NCBI GenBank assembly: GCA_001683735.1
Contig: LUGG01000002.1
Coordinates: 1,240,001 to 1,304,000 of the forward strand
DNA length: 64,000 nucleotides
Origin: Grifola frondosa
Taxonomy: Eukaryota; Basidiomycota; Agaricomycetes; Polyporales; Grifolaceae
Direction: 5' to 3'
Shown one piece after another: positions 34,706 through 48,443 of the stretch. Under the pieces are notes generated by a model. It had not been told where the DNA came from, ran no database searches, and saw only the letters and a list, made by a program, of their open reading frames with translations. The translations under genes and the position numbers were made by a program. Positions within the stretch are counted from its first letter, which is position 1, and each line of letters opens with the position of its first letter.

Positions 34706-36058
34706 TCGAACGAGAACACAACGACGGGGAGGACAAAAGCCCTATGTACCAAGGTAGACTGGAGATGAGAAGGAGGGGATGGGACGAGGAGTACAAAAAA
34801 ATTGCAGACTCTTGTAATGATACATGATGCGATTGGCACAAACTTGGCACATCGTACCCCTCGGTGAGCCGCGCGGGGTGCCCCGGTTCCGCCACTCTAT
34901 CCCCACCTCTCTGTCTTCCTCTTCTCCTCCCCGCCTTTATCTTGGCTACCTCAAATCTCTTGAAGCCGCTGCAGATCGTTTGCTCAGAAGTCTCCTCGAT
35001 GTCGCCAAGCCCCAAGAGCTTCTCGCTCAGTTACTTCTCCGGCTCGCCATCATTTCTTGGACCTTTCAATGTTGATTTGGATGGCGTTTACTATGCTTGG
35101 ATGGCTTCTCGTGACCTCGAAAGCCTATCCAGCCCGCTTAAACGTCGAGGCTCAAATTTCTCCGGTCCCCTCGGACGCCAAGATGCCAGAACGTTACCCT
35201 TTTGACGATGCTTGGACGCCGACCTTTCACCCATCCTCACCAGTACGCCAGAGGTTGATCTGCTGACCTGGATGATGTGGCAGCGCTGCAGTACATGCGA
35301 TGATCAGTAGTTGACGGGCGGACGGGGCCTGAGGGTTGTGGGTTGTCTGCATGGATATTTATGCTCTGTCTGACTGTCTACTCTCACCTCTGGAGAACCT
35401 TGTGGCGTCTCTGGTCATGAAGATCAGTCGGTGCGCACTCTGCACTTTGCTTTGTATGTACGATAATGAAATGCACCTACTTGGCGTCTCTTCGTAATAC
35501 ATGAAATTTTCATGAGTTAATGCTTGTCCAATGCCCAGTTTTGACATGCCCTCGCTCACACACCTTTGCATCACTCGCAGGACTGGCTGTGCATGCTTGC
35601 AGGGAAATAACAGGTGAGTCTTCCAAATATGTATTGGTACGCAGACCGGGGTATATCATGTCAATTCCGTGGGATGACAGGAACGCACAATTCCAGTTGG
35701 AGCCGTACCCGCGAATCTTGTGCATATATGCGTCTGCAGACTCGGCCACAAGCTCGTCTATACAACAGGCGTTCACACTTGCGGGATTCATACGGGCAAC
35801 GTCGCGTCGCCCATACGATATACGATGGATGATGCGTCGAGCTGAGAAGCTCGTGTCAAGGCTGAGTACGAACTGATTGCTGTGGACGCCACTAATCTTA
35901 ATGGCCATCTTTGACGGTTGTAACTGTGGGAGCGAATCCTAGCGTGATATAAATCCCCTGCAACCATGGCACGCTTTGGTTTGTCCCCTCTCGATATCGC
36001 TTAGCTTTGCTGCTGCTTCACGCTCAGAAAGTTGCTTTAACTAGTGGCGAATATAGGG
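34706..36058. other. Intergenic with one weak small-protein candidate
   Basis: 1.35 kb between divergent genes. A plus-strand frame at 35069-35266 starts MLIWMAFTMLGWLLVTSKAY, which looks like a signal peptide, and continues AKMPERYPFDDAWTPTFHP before stopping. It could be a small secreted protein, but there is no second exon or homology to support it. A frame at 35520-35876 has no recognisable motif. A short C/T-rich run lies near 34915-34940. Confidence 0.3.
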
Positions 36059-38834
36059 ATGAGCGCAATTGGCTCGAACAGGACTGCTTCTATTTTGATA
36101 GAGGAGGTTGAAAAGGAAAAGGATGTTGAATCGAGTTTTGAACAGACACCGACAAATGCTGGTGGTTCTCCGGAGGAGATTAACTTCTTTTCATATCATG
36201 AGTTCAATGCAGGGCGGCTCGTGGTCGATCCAGAGTATGTCATACCTTTTTTTTTTTTGGCTGCGATGCGATACGAGTGACGTTAACTTATTCCTGCGAT
36301 CGCACGTAGAGAAGCGAAGCTAGAGTTCGGCGAGCACGTTGCGAATAGGCTAAAGCTATCTAGTGATGGCACGAAAGTGCTCTGGCCGCAACCCACAGAC
36401 TTTCCGGAAGACCCACAAAACGTAAGGGAGACAATATCGTGCATCATTCGAGTTTCTTTGACAATGTTTCAGTGGTCCGACTTTCGCAAGCACTTGCAGC
36501 TGCTGATCGTGACTCTCGCTGCGATCGTTCCAGATTTCGATTCTGGAATAGGTGCGTAGCCTCAAACCCTTCATGGGATTCACCGTACGCCTATGTATGC
36601 AGCGCATACATCTTGGTGTCATGTCAAAATCAACCAGGGTTGTATTTTTGCATCGATGCTTATCACAATACTTAGGCATCGCATCCATCTTCGCGCTTGC
36701 GAAGCAATATGACACCACCACGGGTGTTATAAACAACCTTACTTCAAAGTATGTCTCCTTTACCTTTCTTGAGTTGTCTAACCCAGTCTGAACGGATCGC
36801 AGTTGGAGCATCTTCCTCGTTGGTACGCGTCGTTCTTCGCTCGCACCCCATGCTGTTCTGACATCGATTAAGGTTGGGGTGGCATCTTCGCTGTTATGCT
36901 CATAAGGCGCTTCGGACGTCTGCCTGTGCTCTTTTGGTCGCAGGTCCTTGCGCTCGGCTTCATGGTAGGGTGCACGTTCGCGCCGAACCTCAAAACATTC
37001 GCAGGTCATTTTAATATGCTTAGCGTGTTGTTCTTGAAAAGTTGACGTGGAACCAATTTATTGCAGCCATGAGATGCCTGACGGGATTTTTTGGGTATGT
37101 CTTACTTCCCCATATCCAGATATTACTAAGTTAGGAGAACAGAACATGTCCTCAAGTGACGGTAAATCAATTCCTGCGATGTAACATCAAAGTACAATAT
37201 CCAACACAAAATTTTTGTAGGGTCTCTACATCGTGACGGACCTGTTTCCATTCCATTTGCAAGCCAGGAAGGTACGATTTTACCTTCTTTACAAACCAGA
37301 GACTCACCTTGTAAGTTCTGCTAGCTCAATTTATGGTCTACGGGGTTTATAATGTCGCCCTTCTTATCTCCGTTTGCTTTCGGATTTCTCGTAGCTCGTG
37401 CTGAGTTCGTTTTTTTTTGCCCTTCTTATTTTTCGTATCTTCATTTACATGATCAATCCGAACTCGTGATTGAGCAGCTGGCGTTGGGCTTACGGCATCG
37501 GTTCCATATACGGGGCAGTCGCGTCCTGCTAATCATGTTCTTTGGCGAAGAAAACGTACGTTTAACTTCGTTCCTTTAAGTCCTCTCTTGTTTCTGACAA
37601 TAACTTAGGATGTTTGACCGGACACTATCGAATCCGATGCCAATTCCTCGGCCTCCTTCAGGGCTTCGTTACCGTATCGAATTGCTCGTCGGAATCACCG
37701 GACTACGCATGGCAAAATATCGCATAGGCTGGCGCGAATCCATCTTTGCGTGCATAAATGTGATCTGGAGGCCGCATCTCCTTGGCGCTCTGATTTTCGA
37801 GGTGGGTATCCAGGCTTCTCGTGTATGTGAGTGCTTAGAGTATTATGTAAACCAGGGTATGCTATTTGGTTTTGGAATTGGAATCAACGTACGTCATTCC
37901 TTGTAGGATGACCGTAGACTTTTACAAGGTGATATTTTCTCCCTTTCTAGGTCACGAATGCGGTATTTTTGGGAATGCCTTTGCCAGTTGGGTATGGCTT
38001 CAGCCAATTCGCTATAGCTGGTGCATACGCTACCCCAATCGTGCGTAAAGAACTCCGCTCGTATTGCTGTGACCCATAAGACATCCACCATCTATATACA
38101 GGTCGCAGTCATCATTGGCGAACTTTTAGGCCGCTACTTCAACGATTGGATCATGAACATATGCATTCGGAGAAACAGGGGTGTGTTCGAGGCGGAGAGT
38201 CGGCTGTGGTGAGTTCGCGGCTTCAAGTTGAAGGCGCATATAACGACCTTGTCCGCCGACTGATATTCTTCTTGGGTAGGACGTGCTACATTGCTCTACC
38301 ACTTTACATATGCGGATTCCTCGTCCTCGGCGCATCGTTCCAGAACCATTTTAGCGTGGGTGCTCTCGTCATGGGCTGGGGGATCGCGGAAGTCGCAATC
38401 ATGATCAACACCGTAGCAATTTGTGAGTAACTGCTAATTTCGTGTGCAAGTGTGTAGCTGAACCTGTGCGATACAGATGCCTATTGCATTGACTGTTTCC
38501 CCAGACAGCAGGTAAGACCGTTTGCAGTAGTTCCAAGACCGAGTGTATATACTGAGATCGCTCTTTTCAGGGAGAAATTTCCGCGTTAATTAATCTCGCG
38601 CGCTGTGTTGGAGGATTCAGCGTGGCATACTTTCAAGTTCCATGGGCGGTGAAGAATGGTACCCTACAGACGTTTGGTGTGGAGGCTGCTATTGTTGTCG
38701 CGCTTTTCCTTCTTATCGTCCCTGCCTTACAAATTAAAGGAGTGATGCTGCGGGTGAGTATCCAATACTATGCAGATTCCCGTATGACTGCTCAATATGG
38801 GTTTCGCTTTTAATAGGGACGGTTCTCTTTATAG
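36059..38834 (+). CDS. MFS transporter (fungal synaptic-vesicle-transporter-like)
   Basis: Start MSAIGSNRTASILIEEVEKE at 36059, an acidic N-terminal tail, then the group hallmark VLWPQPTDFPEDPQNWSDF preceding TM1. Membrane segments in order include LLIVTLAAIVPDFDSGIG, GGIFAVMLIRRFGRLPVLFW (the loop 2-3 motif with RRFGRLP), LALGFMVGCTFAP, MRCLTGFFG, GLYIVTDLFPFHLQARK and FLSPFAFGFLVA. After a large central loop come LLGALIFE, VAVIIGELLGRYFNDWIMN, LPLYICGFLVLGASF, GALVMGWGIAEVAIMI and VALFLLIVPALQIKG. About 15 short introns. The final exon adds GRFSL with TAG at 38832-38834. One base is missing at about 37518-37530, before LLIMFFGEE. A proton-coupled exporter or organic-solute transporter is likely; substrate unknown. 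Confidence 0.85.
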
Positions 38835-39418
38835 AGATTGTATGTAGGTCTAATATGTATGCTTCTTCAGCGCGTATGCAACTATCATGAGTGTGTCCAG
38901 CATTTTGAAGTCTGTGCTCACACGATGTTTTAAGAACTGTCACATAATCTGTGGAGGACTAGCCCATAAGGTCGCCAAGAAACCCGTGTTAACCCAAGGG
39001 ATGCTACGAAGGCGTTGTGGCCGCTACGCAGATTTCTAACTCTCCCTATCACTGTTCAAGATTTGATTTGCTACATGCCGCCCTGTGTCCCCTCTTTCAA
39101 AGTCGCTTCCTATATCATGGTCATATCTCATGTGCGAAGTCATGTGCGAAGGATCGCAAATGCGCGATGATTTGGTCGGTCCCACAGCACGTCAACGTCT
39201 ACTAATACCTGTTCCATGTCCTAATCGATCGTGCCAGTCAAAATATCTCATGAACAATAAAGTATGATATGTGATAAATAGTGGGAGTCATCGTCGATGT
39301 CCTCTTCCTTCCGAACATTCTCCACCTTGCAATCAAGAGAAGGGTGCCATGACCAACAGGGAGATAGAGCGGCAATTTGTGGCTCGCGATGGGCCCACAC
39401 ATACAAGATAACTGTTCC
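38835..39418. other. Convergent intergenic region
   Basis: 584 nt between the transporter stop and the DUF6535 gene stop. Short frames only. Nothing recognisable. Confidence 0.4.
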
Positions 39419-42400
39419 TCATTCTTCAATCATCAGGCCATAATCTGCTAGAGCGTGGGCCAATGCATCAGCGTCGGGCGTGATTGCGCCGCTATCGGTG
39501 ATCGTATCCACGATCTGGCTGCACAATTGTGCACTCGACCCTCCCCATACCGCAAGGTATTGCAGGTGATGATGTGCTTGATGATCTATGAGAACATCCC
39601 GTATCTCGGCGGCTTCGCGAGAATCATCTGTAAACAGGTGCTGCAGCATCTGGAGTGCCCATTGACCACATAGAGTGGCAAGGCCACGATCATCGAGTCC
39701 GTTATATCACATCGTGCGCAATGCGAAGGAATCCGTCTCCGGCGGTGGAATGCACACTCCATTATAAGATGCGAACGAACTGATGGCAACTTCCTCAAGG
39801 GGGAGTTCATCATGGAAGAATGGTCGTGTCATGATAGTTTCTGTTCCACATCGGGGACAATCGCGTGTAGCAAAGCTATATGCCCCAAGGTACGGTACGC
39901 ATGTTTACGGACCTCCATATCCAAGAGATCACCATCGTGGGGAGTCGCAGCTGTACATAAAAGATCGACCGTTGCCCGTAAAACGTCCTGGTTTGGCATT
40001 GATCGTGGCATGTCATAGAACGCAACAGAGATAGATATTTTTGCGATTGCAGCAATAATATGTGGAAAGTGAGGATCCCTCAATGCTCCAGTTTGCATCG
40101 TTTCAACGAGCCTTCGCAAGAATGGTGCGAATGTTCGTCCCAAGACCCCTGAAATCATCCGCTCGACGGTGTTTAGATACTGATCGGACGAAAAGACGAA
40201 GTCGACGGCTATCCTGGATATATTTCCCACTACGAGGAAAGCATATGCAGGCTACCGGTCAAGGAGTGGAAGTGTAATGACCCATCTAGGATGCTGGACG
40301 ATGTTCCACCATGTCCACGACAATCGAAGAGGATGCCCAGTCCCAACTGCCTCGCACGAGCACGTTCTTCCAAAATTCCATAGAAGATATGTACGACATC
40401 GTCCGGAGCTGTATATGAATTCGATCCTGTAATGGCGTGCAGCGCAGTGACCAATGCATGGGCTGCATCTTTGCTCTCCAAGATATCATTGTGGAAAACA
40501 CCGTCCAAATGCTTTAGTGAATGGTACTTTCTTCAAGGCCAAGATCATGATCCGGCCCACAGAAAAATAAGCCCAGTGCCGATTTCTAGCGGCTATGAGA
40601 AAAACCAAGGCATGAAAAACGAAGCAACAAGGAACATCAAGATCGACAAGATTATGCTCACTTTGGACAGACCAGCCAGGTGTATCTCCTATCTCTCCCG
40701 CAATGTGTGCGAGAATCTGGAGCGTTTGGAGATCAGAGGGAAATTGAATTCAGCGTCCTGATTTGTCATGTGAAACGAGAGGAATGCAGATATTCGTGTC
40801 ACCGAAACTGCCAGACGTGAGATCTGTTGAGAACCAATTGGCCCTTTTGTACTCGTGCACACAGATCTGTCATGAACGGAGAGAATGTTGCCTGCAGAAA
40901 CTCGCATAGCATGTCACGCTCCTTGTGGTTGTCACCTGAGCGCAGAAGATCTCCTCTGTCAATAGGAGAGCAGAATTGAGAACGTTGAAATCCTGGTCGC
41001 ATACAGCTTGAAAGGTCCGCGAAAGACTTCAGTATGGGCCTAGAGTCTGAGAGCTTTGGCACAGGGGCTCGCGTTATAAGCCCAAAGTGCTGCGGAGACA
41101 ATGACCATGACAATGCCATATAGCCCAACGACTTGGCAGCGAACCATTCCATCATCGGCACCCGAAGAACAATGTTGTTCAGCGAAGCCAGCCAATAATA
41201 GACTGCCTGATCCGCAGAGCCTAAAGATTCACCGCGTTGGTTGCGAATCGTATCACAGAGCGCTAAGTGAATCATGGTAGTGACAGCAGCATGAAGATCA
41301 CGTTTCGGCATTGCTCTCCAATCGGCCTGGAGAATCTTTGCAAAGAAACGTTCATGAATTTGTTTATCTCCAAAGTGTTTCCAGATCCATTCTGCATTAG
41401 GTTCCGCGAGTCTTGCCGTCAACCTAAGCGTGTATGAAGCAACCAAGAGCGGGAGCTGTTCAAATTCGCTGAACAATTGATAGACGAGTGCAAATGAGCA
41501 TGGCCCCGCATCCAATGAAGCGGGTATGATAGCGGTATTCTGCGAGCTTGTGATGCTCAAGAATGGTACATCTTCAAGGCCGCTGGTGCCAACAATGGCC
41601 TTCGTCGCGTAAGCCTCGTCGGTCGCCTCTGCTTCACAGACGAGCGCACCCAAGACTCCGATGCAGTGCACAAAATCGGAGTATCGGACGGGATCTTTCG
41701 AAAGGTTGATCAGCTGATCACCTGTAGTATACCAGTCGAGAACGAGCTTCTCCAGGAACAACGCGGTGCCTCCGTCGACGAGTAGTTGTCGATGCGAAAC
41801 AATATGAGGGAAGGAAATGATAGCATGCACCAATTTTTGACTGTCGACAAGTCGGGCTGAGTTATGGATCAGCCAGATTAAGGACCGGGTATCCAAAATG
41901 CTCGAGTTTTGAGAGACAACCTCCTCATCTTTGCTCTTGAGAGCCGAGAAATGTACCCCCGGGTTGTCGTTCAGCGCCTTGACTTGCGCGTTCCTATTAC
42001 GCCAGACTTCTGCTATGGCATGCGTCAGAGAGCGGCCCTTCACGTGACGACGAAGTCGGAACCAGAGACCACAATGCTTGCGTATCACTTGAAGGAGATC
42101 CTCTAGCATGCCGAAGCCCACTAGAAGCTGCTTGTAAATGAATCGGAGGTGCTGATGAATGACAGAGAGGAGCACTGTTACGGAGGTCTTGAAGGGGCAA
42201 TCCGGATATAGGCATGATAGCACGATAGTCGATGAATAGACCAAGAACGCAGCGACAACGAGAACAAAGGATACCAATGCGACACTCCGATTGATATACC
42301 ACACAAAGTCCACTAGACCAGCAAAAAATAGCAAGAGCGCAATATGAAGGAGGGCGGGGAGAAAGGACAATAAATCAGGTAGCTTCCATTTCAGCATTCC

Positions 42401-43423
42401 GTCCATGCGGTACTGACGTTGGCGACCCTGCACGGAGGGGACAGGTGACAGCCCAGCAAGGAGGTAATTAAGCCATTGCTTGGCAAGAATAGCGATGAGG
42501 GCTGTCGATAAACTGATGATCAAACTGGCAAACCAGTATATGTTTACCCGGATTGCTGAGCCAGTTGGCGCAAAATGTGATATATCCGGTGCTGCAAATG
42601 AACTAGATGGAGCACTGCCATTCGCCTGTAGCGTGACGAGGATAGCTTGGAGCAGTTCAACGGAAGCGTTCCCGGAATCCATGGAGAGATTCTTGTAAGA
42701 TTCGATTATGAATGCAGTAAGCACAGCGGAGAATAGTGCAGCCTGTATGAGGTAGACTGTTAATTCAACTTAAAGAGACCGTGTATAAATGCTTACGAAG
42801 AGCAGCAGCGAATCAAGATCAGAATTCCACTGTTGAACGCTTTCCTTGTCCTCACGAAGAGCTGGATCCAGATATAACTTCCACATATCCACTTGAGGAA
42901 CCTCAGGGCGATACGACTGGTCATGAAAATTGCTCGCGGCATCCTGGTTAAGGACAGATGACTCAGTGACATGCGCGAGTGATGTATTGATCAAGTACCT
43001 GGGGAGCACGTCCTCTGTAAATCTATGCTAGAGTTAGAAAGTATTCAGAGTGCTAGAGATGATAACGAACTTCTACGGTTGTATTCTCAGGAGCGCCTTG
43101 GCTGTGCTCATCTCTGAGCGATTGTGCTGTATCACTGCGAACACCACCGCGCCTAGACGTGGTCACCGGCCGCTCGGAGACCATGGGGCAATAGGCATGG
43201 ATGGCAGCGGACCATGACTTCAATCTCTGACGGTGGCGCCGATTCAAAGTGATCATGTCCCAGAGGACCTACAACACCCACGAATCTCCATGACTTTGAA
43301 GCTGACCTGTACGTCCCCCGATGCAGGTGATGCCGTCAGCTCGTCTCCGAAGTTCTGAGGACTATCCATGTAGAGTCCTATGCCCAGCGGAGTCTGCGGC
43401 ACCGACGTCGGGGGATCACCCAT
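39419..43423 (-). CDS. DUF6535-domain multi-pass membrane protein
   Basis: The likely start MGDPPTSVPQTPLGIGLYMD (43423) is followed by an intron and a basic segment (ITLNRRHRQRLKSW). The diagnostic DUF6535 opening QWNSDLDSLLLF splices to a helix before AFIIESYKNL, then ANGSAPSSS and NIYWFASLIISLSTALIAIL, AKQWLNYLL and RQRQYRMDGMLKWKLP. Two further helices follow (LLHIALLLFFAGLVDFVWYI and SFVLVVAAFLVYSSTIVLSC). The ~800-residue C-terminal part looks like helical repeats (HNSARLVDSQKL, LVFLIAARNR, ISVAFYDMPRSMPNQ, DAHPLADYG-like end). It continues past a stop at 40799 through several more exons to the stop at 39419. Exon joins there are uncertain. Function is unknown; the family is confined to basidiomycetes and often expanded. 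Confidence 0.75.
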
Positions 43424-44180
43424 GGACGGTAATCACTAGAGGTAAGAGGGGTATCTTGTCGCAGCTGGCTACCAGAAGAGGCAGACTATGGCCAAGTTCA
43501 CGACTTTAGGGCACTGCAACTATAAAGGAGTACGCACCATGGTCACCACATTACCCTGAGGGAGAACGGCGGAACTACCCACATCAATGGTTTTTGACAT
43601 GGTCAGCGTCTCCTTTACTATATAATGATGTTCTCCGTGAGAGCTCGACAAGTTTGCAACGTCAATTTATCGTAGACTCTTTTTTCTTTAGCGACACTCC
43701 TTTGGCACTTGACTCTCTTCCTTACCATGGTCGAATATAACGTCGGACATCGATATTCGCGATGCTGTTATGGCAGATGGCAGCAGGCATAGGCATCGGG
43801 GGTGAGATCTTGTACTGAAGCAGAGTTATTGGACGAGTACTAACACGAACCATAGTGACCCTCTGAAGCTGAAAGCTGAACGATTCAAGAGCAAGTTGAC
43901 TGCGGCTGGTGGTGGTCAACGTATCACGAGAGATCACACCAAGCGGAATTACTTTATATCGATGCAAACGATCGGCCGATTGACTACAAACTTTGATCAT
44001 GTACATTATACACTTGGAGAGAACAAAAAGTCTACATTGTCATTATAATTCACATGTTAGCTAAGTACAACGAACACAGTCCATGATGTACGACCGCATC
44101 GTATCCGAATGATTGCAAAGCATTCCACCATCTAATTGTCAAAGTCTTACACACGCATGAACACCATCGCTCAACAACGT
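43424..44180. other. Intergenic between DUF6535 gene and ATP-citrate lyase
   Basis: 757 nt. It should hold the DUF6535 promoter and the lyase 3' UTR. No gene, repeat or clear core-promoter element was seen. Confidence 0.4.
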
Positions 44181-47100
44181 TCACTGCATCTTGCCAAGCA
44201 CCCGCGGCTGCGAGATGTCCGCCATGTTGATAAAGATATCGTCTGCAGGGTGGCGGTACAGCGGCGCGCGCAGGCGCTTCTGGTCGAGGTGGTGGCCAAT
44301 GAAGCCGATGCTGCGGCCCAGGACGAACAGACCGTTCAGCGTGCCAATCTGAATTACAACGACATATCAATTGGCAGTCCGGCGATGAACAAAGAATGAA
44401 CAAACCTTGATGTACTCATCTGCCTCCTCTGGCGTGAAGGCGCCGCTATCCCGCAGGAGATCGACGAAGCAAACGGCGATGCAGCCATCAACGTTCAAGA
44501 TAAGCTGCACACATGAGATCAATAAAGCAAACCGCTTCTTGGCGGAAAAGGCTACTTACAGTGTCCTTCTTGGATGTTGTGACCTTTTCTACGGCCAGCG
44601 CGTAGTCGAGCAGACTGTGGCTTGGGAAGTTCTTGCGCACATACTCCTTGACAAGCTCGACACGCAGATCAGGGTTGTTGACGCTCTTGATCTTATGGCC
44701 GATACCGCTGACTGCATCACAACATCCATGAACGAACTGACCCGATAATAAAGGAAAAACATGACTTACTGAGTTTGTTCGCCTTCCTGCAGCTATCGAC
44801 GAACTCGCGAGGCGTGAGACCCGTATCGCGCGCGTTCGAGAACATCGATGCGGCCTCGTCGAGTGCGCCACCGAATCGGCTTCCGATAGTCAGTAGACCA
44901 GATGCGAGCGACGAGATCAGGTCCTTGCCCGCACGTGTCGCAACGATCGTGTTCATCGCACTACAAAGTATAGACATCAATAACACCCTTTGAATGACAA
45001 GTACTGGCCACTTACCCAGAAACAGCCGGACCGTGGTCCGCAGTCAGCATGAGCAATTCGATGAACTTCGTCGCCCATGGAGGAAGACGGCGCTTGAACC
45101 ACAGCAAACTGACGACACCACCGACGCCTATATCCTCCTTGAACACGTCCGAGATCCGCATGCCCGCATACAGCAACTCCTGGCCACGCTCGTCCGAGAT
45201 CGTCGAGATGAACGCGGCAGGCTTGCGGATGAGCCCAAGCTCCTGCGCCCACTTGTAGTCCATGGGGATGACGGGAGGCTCGCGCTCGGGCTGTGGCTTG
45301 ATCGCGCCGTTCGCAACGAGCCGCTCGTATGTCTCGGTGAGCACTTGTGGGAGGTCCTCGAACGTCTCAGGTACGATGAAGCCTGCCGCGCGCATCGCGG
45401 TGTTCTTCGCGTCTGCAGTCTCCATGTCCGAATTCGCCATACTGCCTGCGTGTCCGAACTGCACCTCCGTCGTGAACATCTTCGCGCAAGTACCGATCGC
45501 CCATGCGACGATGGGTTCTTGATGATGCCCTTCTTCACTGCGTCAATCACACGGTATTCTTCAATACCGCCGACTTCGCCCAGAAGCACAAGCATCTTGC
45601 ACTCGGGGTCCGCCTCATAGCGGAGGAGATGGTCGATGAAGGTCGATCCGGGGTAACGGTCACCACCGATGGCGATACCCTCGTAGGTACCGTTCGTAAC
45701 GAGCGAAAGGATGTTGTTGAGCTCGTTGGACATACCTCCGGACTTGGAGACATAGCCGACGGAGCCAGGGCGGTAGAGCTTAGATGAGATGATGTTGTCC
45801 ATCATTCTGAAGACAAAGGGCACAATCAGAGGAAAGTTCCAAAAAGATTGAGTGTCAGCTCACCCTCCAGAGTTACCGATCCTGAAGCAACCAGGCTTGA
45901 TACCTCCGACGGTCGCAGGGCCAATAATCAGAACGCCCTTCTTCTTCGCCAAGTGCAAGATCTCCCGTGCATGCCTCTCAGGCACACCCTCCGCAATGAG
46001 GGCGATGCTCTTAATCTGAGGGAACGTCAAGATCTCGAGCGTGCTCGAGTACACACTACGCGAGCTGGCAAAGTTGACCACAACATCGACGTCAGGGTGC
46101 TTCTTGACCGCCTCCTCGACGCTCGTGTACACAGGCAGGAGGGTCTCCTTTGTTCCCCAGTAGAACTTCTGGATGTGATGACCGCCGAAGGGATAGATCA
46201 TCGCCGCGACACTGGGGGTCTCCCGTCCGCATGAGTAGTCGAAGTCGAGCATGCCCTGGATAGCACGGGGCTGCAAGCCATACACGAACGCGCGCGTCTG
46301 CGCATCAAAAGGACGGAACCACGGGCGCTGCTTCGAGCCCTGGGTATCGAAGCGCACGATCTGGTCATTCGGCTGCGTCCTCTCTCCGTCGGGATGGATA
46401 GAGCCAACTGTGGGTTCGGCGTACGCTTCCTGGACTTCGTTGGAAGGGGTTGCCTTGGGCGAGGATGGCGCGGGGGTAGCAGAGACGGAGTGCAACGCAT
46501 TCTTGGGCTTTCCCTTGACGCCGAGCGCGAGAGGAACGATCCCAGTGATGTGAGTGTCGGGGCCGTACACCTTGATGGGCACACCGAGAGACTCTCCGAG
46601 AAGACGCATAGCCTTGAGACCCTCCTGGTAGTTCGGACCACCACGGCGGACATAGATACGAACCTTGTGCGCGATAAGAGGCGCTTTATACTCCTTCAGA
46701 GCGCGGATGATACCCTTGAAGGTCGCAGCAACGTTAGTGAAGTTGGCGATACCACCGCCGATGATGAGGATCTTGCCCTCCGGGTGTGGCTTCCCGCGAG
46801 TGATCAAGTCAACTGCGGAAATTCGGTCAAAATGCAGACGGCGAAGAGTTACCACAGGAGCACGTACTGATGGTCTTAGCGTACTCATACGTCTGTCCCT
46901 CAGTCGGCGCACCGGAGTACTCGCCGTAGTTGGCAAGCTCGTGTGCGAAGCCGTGAGCAGCGATAGCATCGGAGTACACCACGGAGGCACCACCTCCGGC
47001 AACCATGGTCCAGATGCGACCTTCGGGGTTGAGAACGGTAAGTTTGAGCGATGCACCCGTAGACGCATCCAGCTTCTGAATGTATGCCTCCTCCTTGGTC

Positions 47101-48443
47101 AGGTCACGTCCAAACGGCGCAGGCCAGACCTATACGATATTGAGGATGAGTATGCTACTATCTGCATTATGAATGTAGCATACCATGGGAGGGCCACGGT
47201 CAGCAGCTATAGACTTCCCAGTCGTGGTGGTCGCCTGGGAGCCCGACTCATACACAGACAGATCGCGTGCAATCGCCCACTTGGGCCCGCAGATCGACTC
47301 GGCCGTCTGATCAAGCTTCGCCGCCATATCGAGGTAGTGAATTGTGGGCTCGCCGCCATCAACAGCATCGAGACAGATCAGAGGGTTAATCTCAAGGTAC
47401 GCGAAGTGGAGGTCAACGTAGACGGAGTAGAGGCGAATAAGGAAGTCGACGAGAGTATCCTTTTTCGCCGCAGGAACGTGCTTGAGGAGTGTATTCGCGA
47501 TGACGGAGCGAGAGGGGAAGGGCGCGCCAACGGGGAGATCAAGCTTGAGCGCTTTGGCATCGACATCGCCGATGTCAACACCGCCCTCGTGTGTGAAGAG
47601 AATAGAATCTCCTTCGCGAGCAGAGTTGATGCAGACGTAATATTCGGTGTTGGAAGGATGAGGAAGGAAGGGCTCGACGATGAAATTGTTCAAGGTACCA
47701 GTTACAGACTCGACCTGATGAGCGTGTTAGCAGCGATCGGGGGGACGTATCTACGCGACTATCCAAAAGGGAACAAAATACATTGAAAGTCACGTGGTAT
47801 AGGATGGACGCGTCGTAAGCGACCTCATGCTGAGCGCGAGCCCAGCTCGCGTCCAGACGCTCGGAACGCTATGAGGTCAGACAACACGAGCGCAACGCTA
47901 TCGCAGCATCGATTAATGCCAGCGCACGCGTCACATTAACATGGGCCGCTACCAGGCTCAGGACGCGGGATCCGCAGGAAGGAGTAATGATCGGATACGG
48001 GGAGGCATTTTGTACGAAGAGACAAGTATAGAAAGAGGGAAAGCGGGAAGCCGCAACGCACCTTTTGAGGTTTCCCTGCCCTCTGCTGAATCCACACCTT
48101 TGCCTCGTCCCAGGTCTTGTTGAGCGCAAGGAGGCCAGCCTTACCTCGGCGCTTGATGAGTTGATCGGGCTTCGCAACGAGTTTAGTGGTAAAGACCCAG
48201 CCGGGTAGCTGTGTGTCTGGAGTGATTGCGCCGGTAGTAGGATCCCATGAGACTTGCGCGACTTTGGGAGAGGGATACGAGAACTTGGTAGCGATCTTTG
48301 CAGAGGGCTCGACTGGCGGAGCACGTTCGAGCCAGTACGCAAGGAGGAGCTTAGCATCGTACTCCCGGATAGCTAGACGCGTCGTCAGCGACCGATGTCG
48401 CGCATACATAAAGCATAATATGAAGCGCACCTTTGGAGGACAT
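44181..48443 (-). CDS. ATP-citrate lyase, single-chain form
   Basis: Converts cytosolic citrate, CoA and ATP to acetyl-CoA and oxaloacetate, feeding lipid, sterol and acetylation pathways. Exon 1 is MSSK plus one base (48431-48443), then [14 protein letters not shown] begins the ATP-grasp part. Next are [21 protein letters not shown] (metal and nucleotide site) and [20 protein letters not shown]. The CoA-binding part has [28 protein letters not shown] and the swivel [28 protein letters not shown]. The phosphohistidine is the H in [15 protein letters not shown]. The citrate-synthase-like part has [44 protein letters not shown], and ends [14 protein letters not shown]. Subunit-like halves are fused, as in animals. 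One base is missing at about 45511-45522, between GIIK and PIVAWAIG. Confidence 0.96.

Noticed and set aside
46665..47786. 373-codon plus-strand open frame opposite ATP-citrate lyase
   Set aside because: Antisense shadow of conserved exons; it crosses lyase introns without splice logic.
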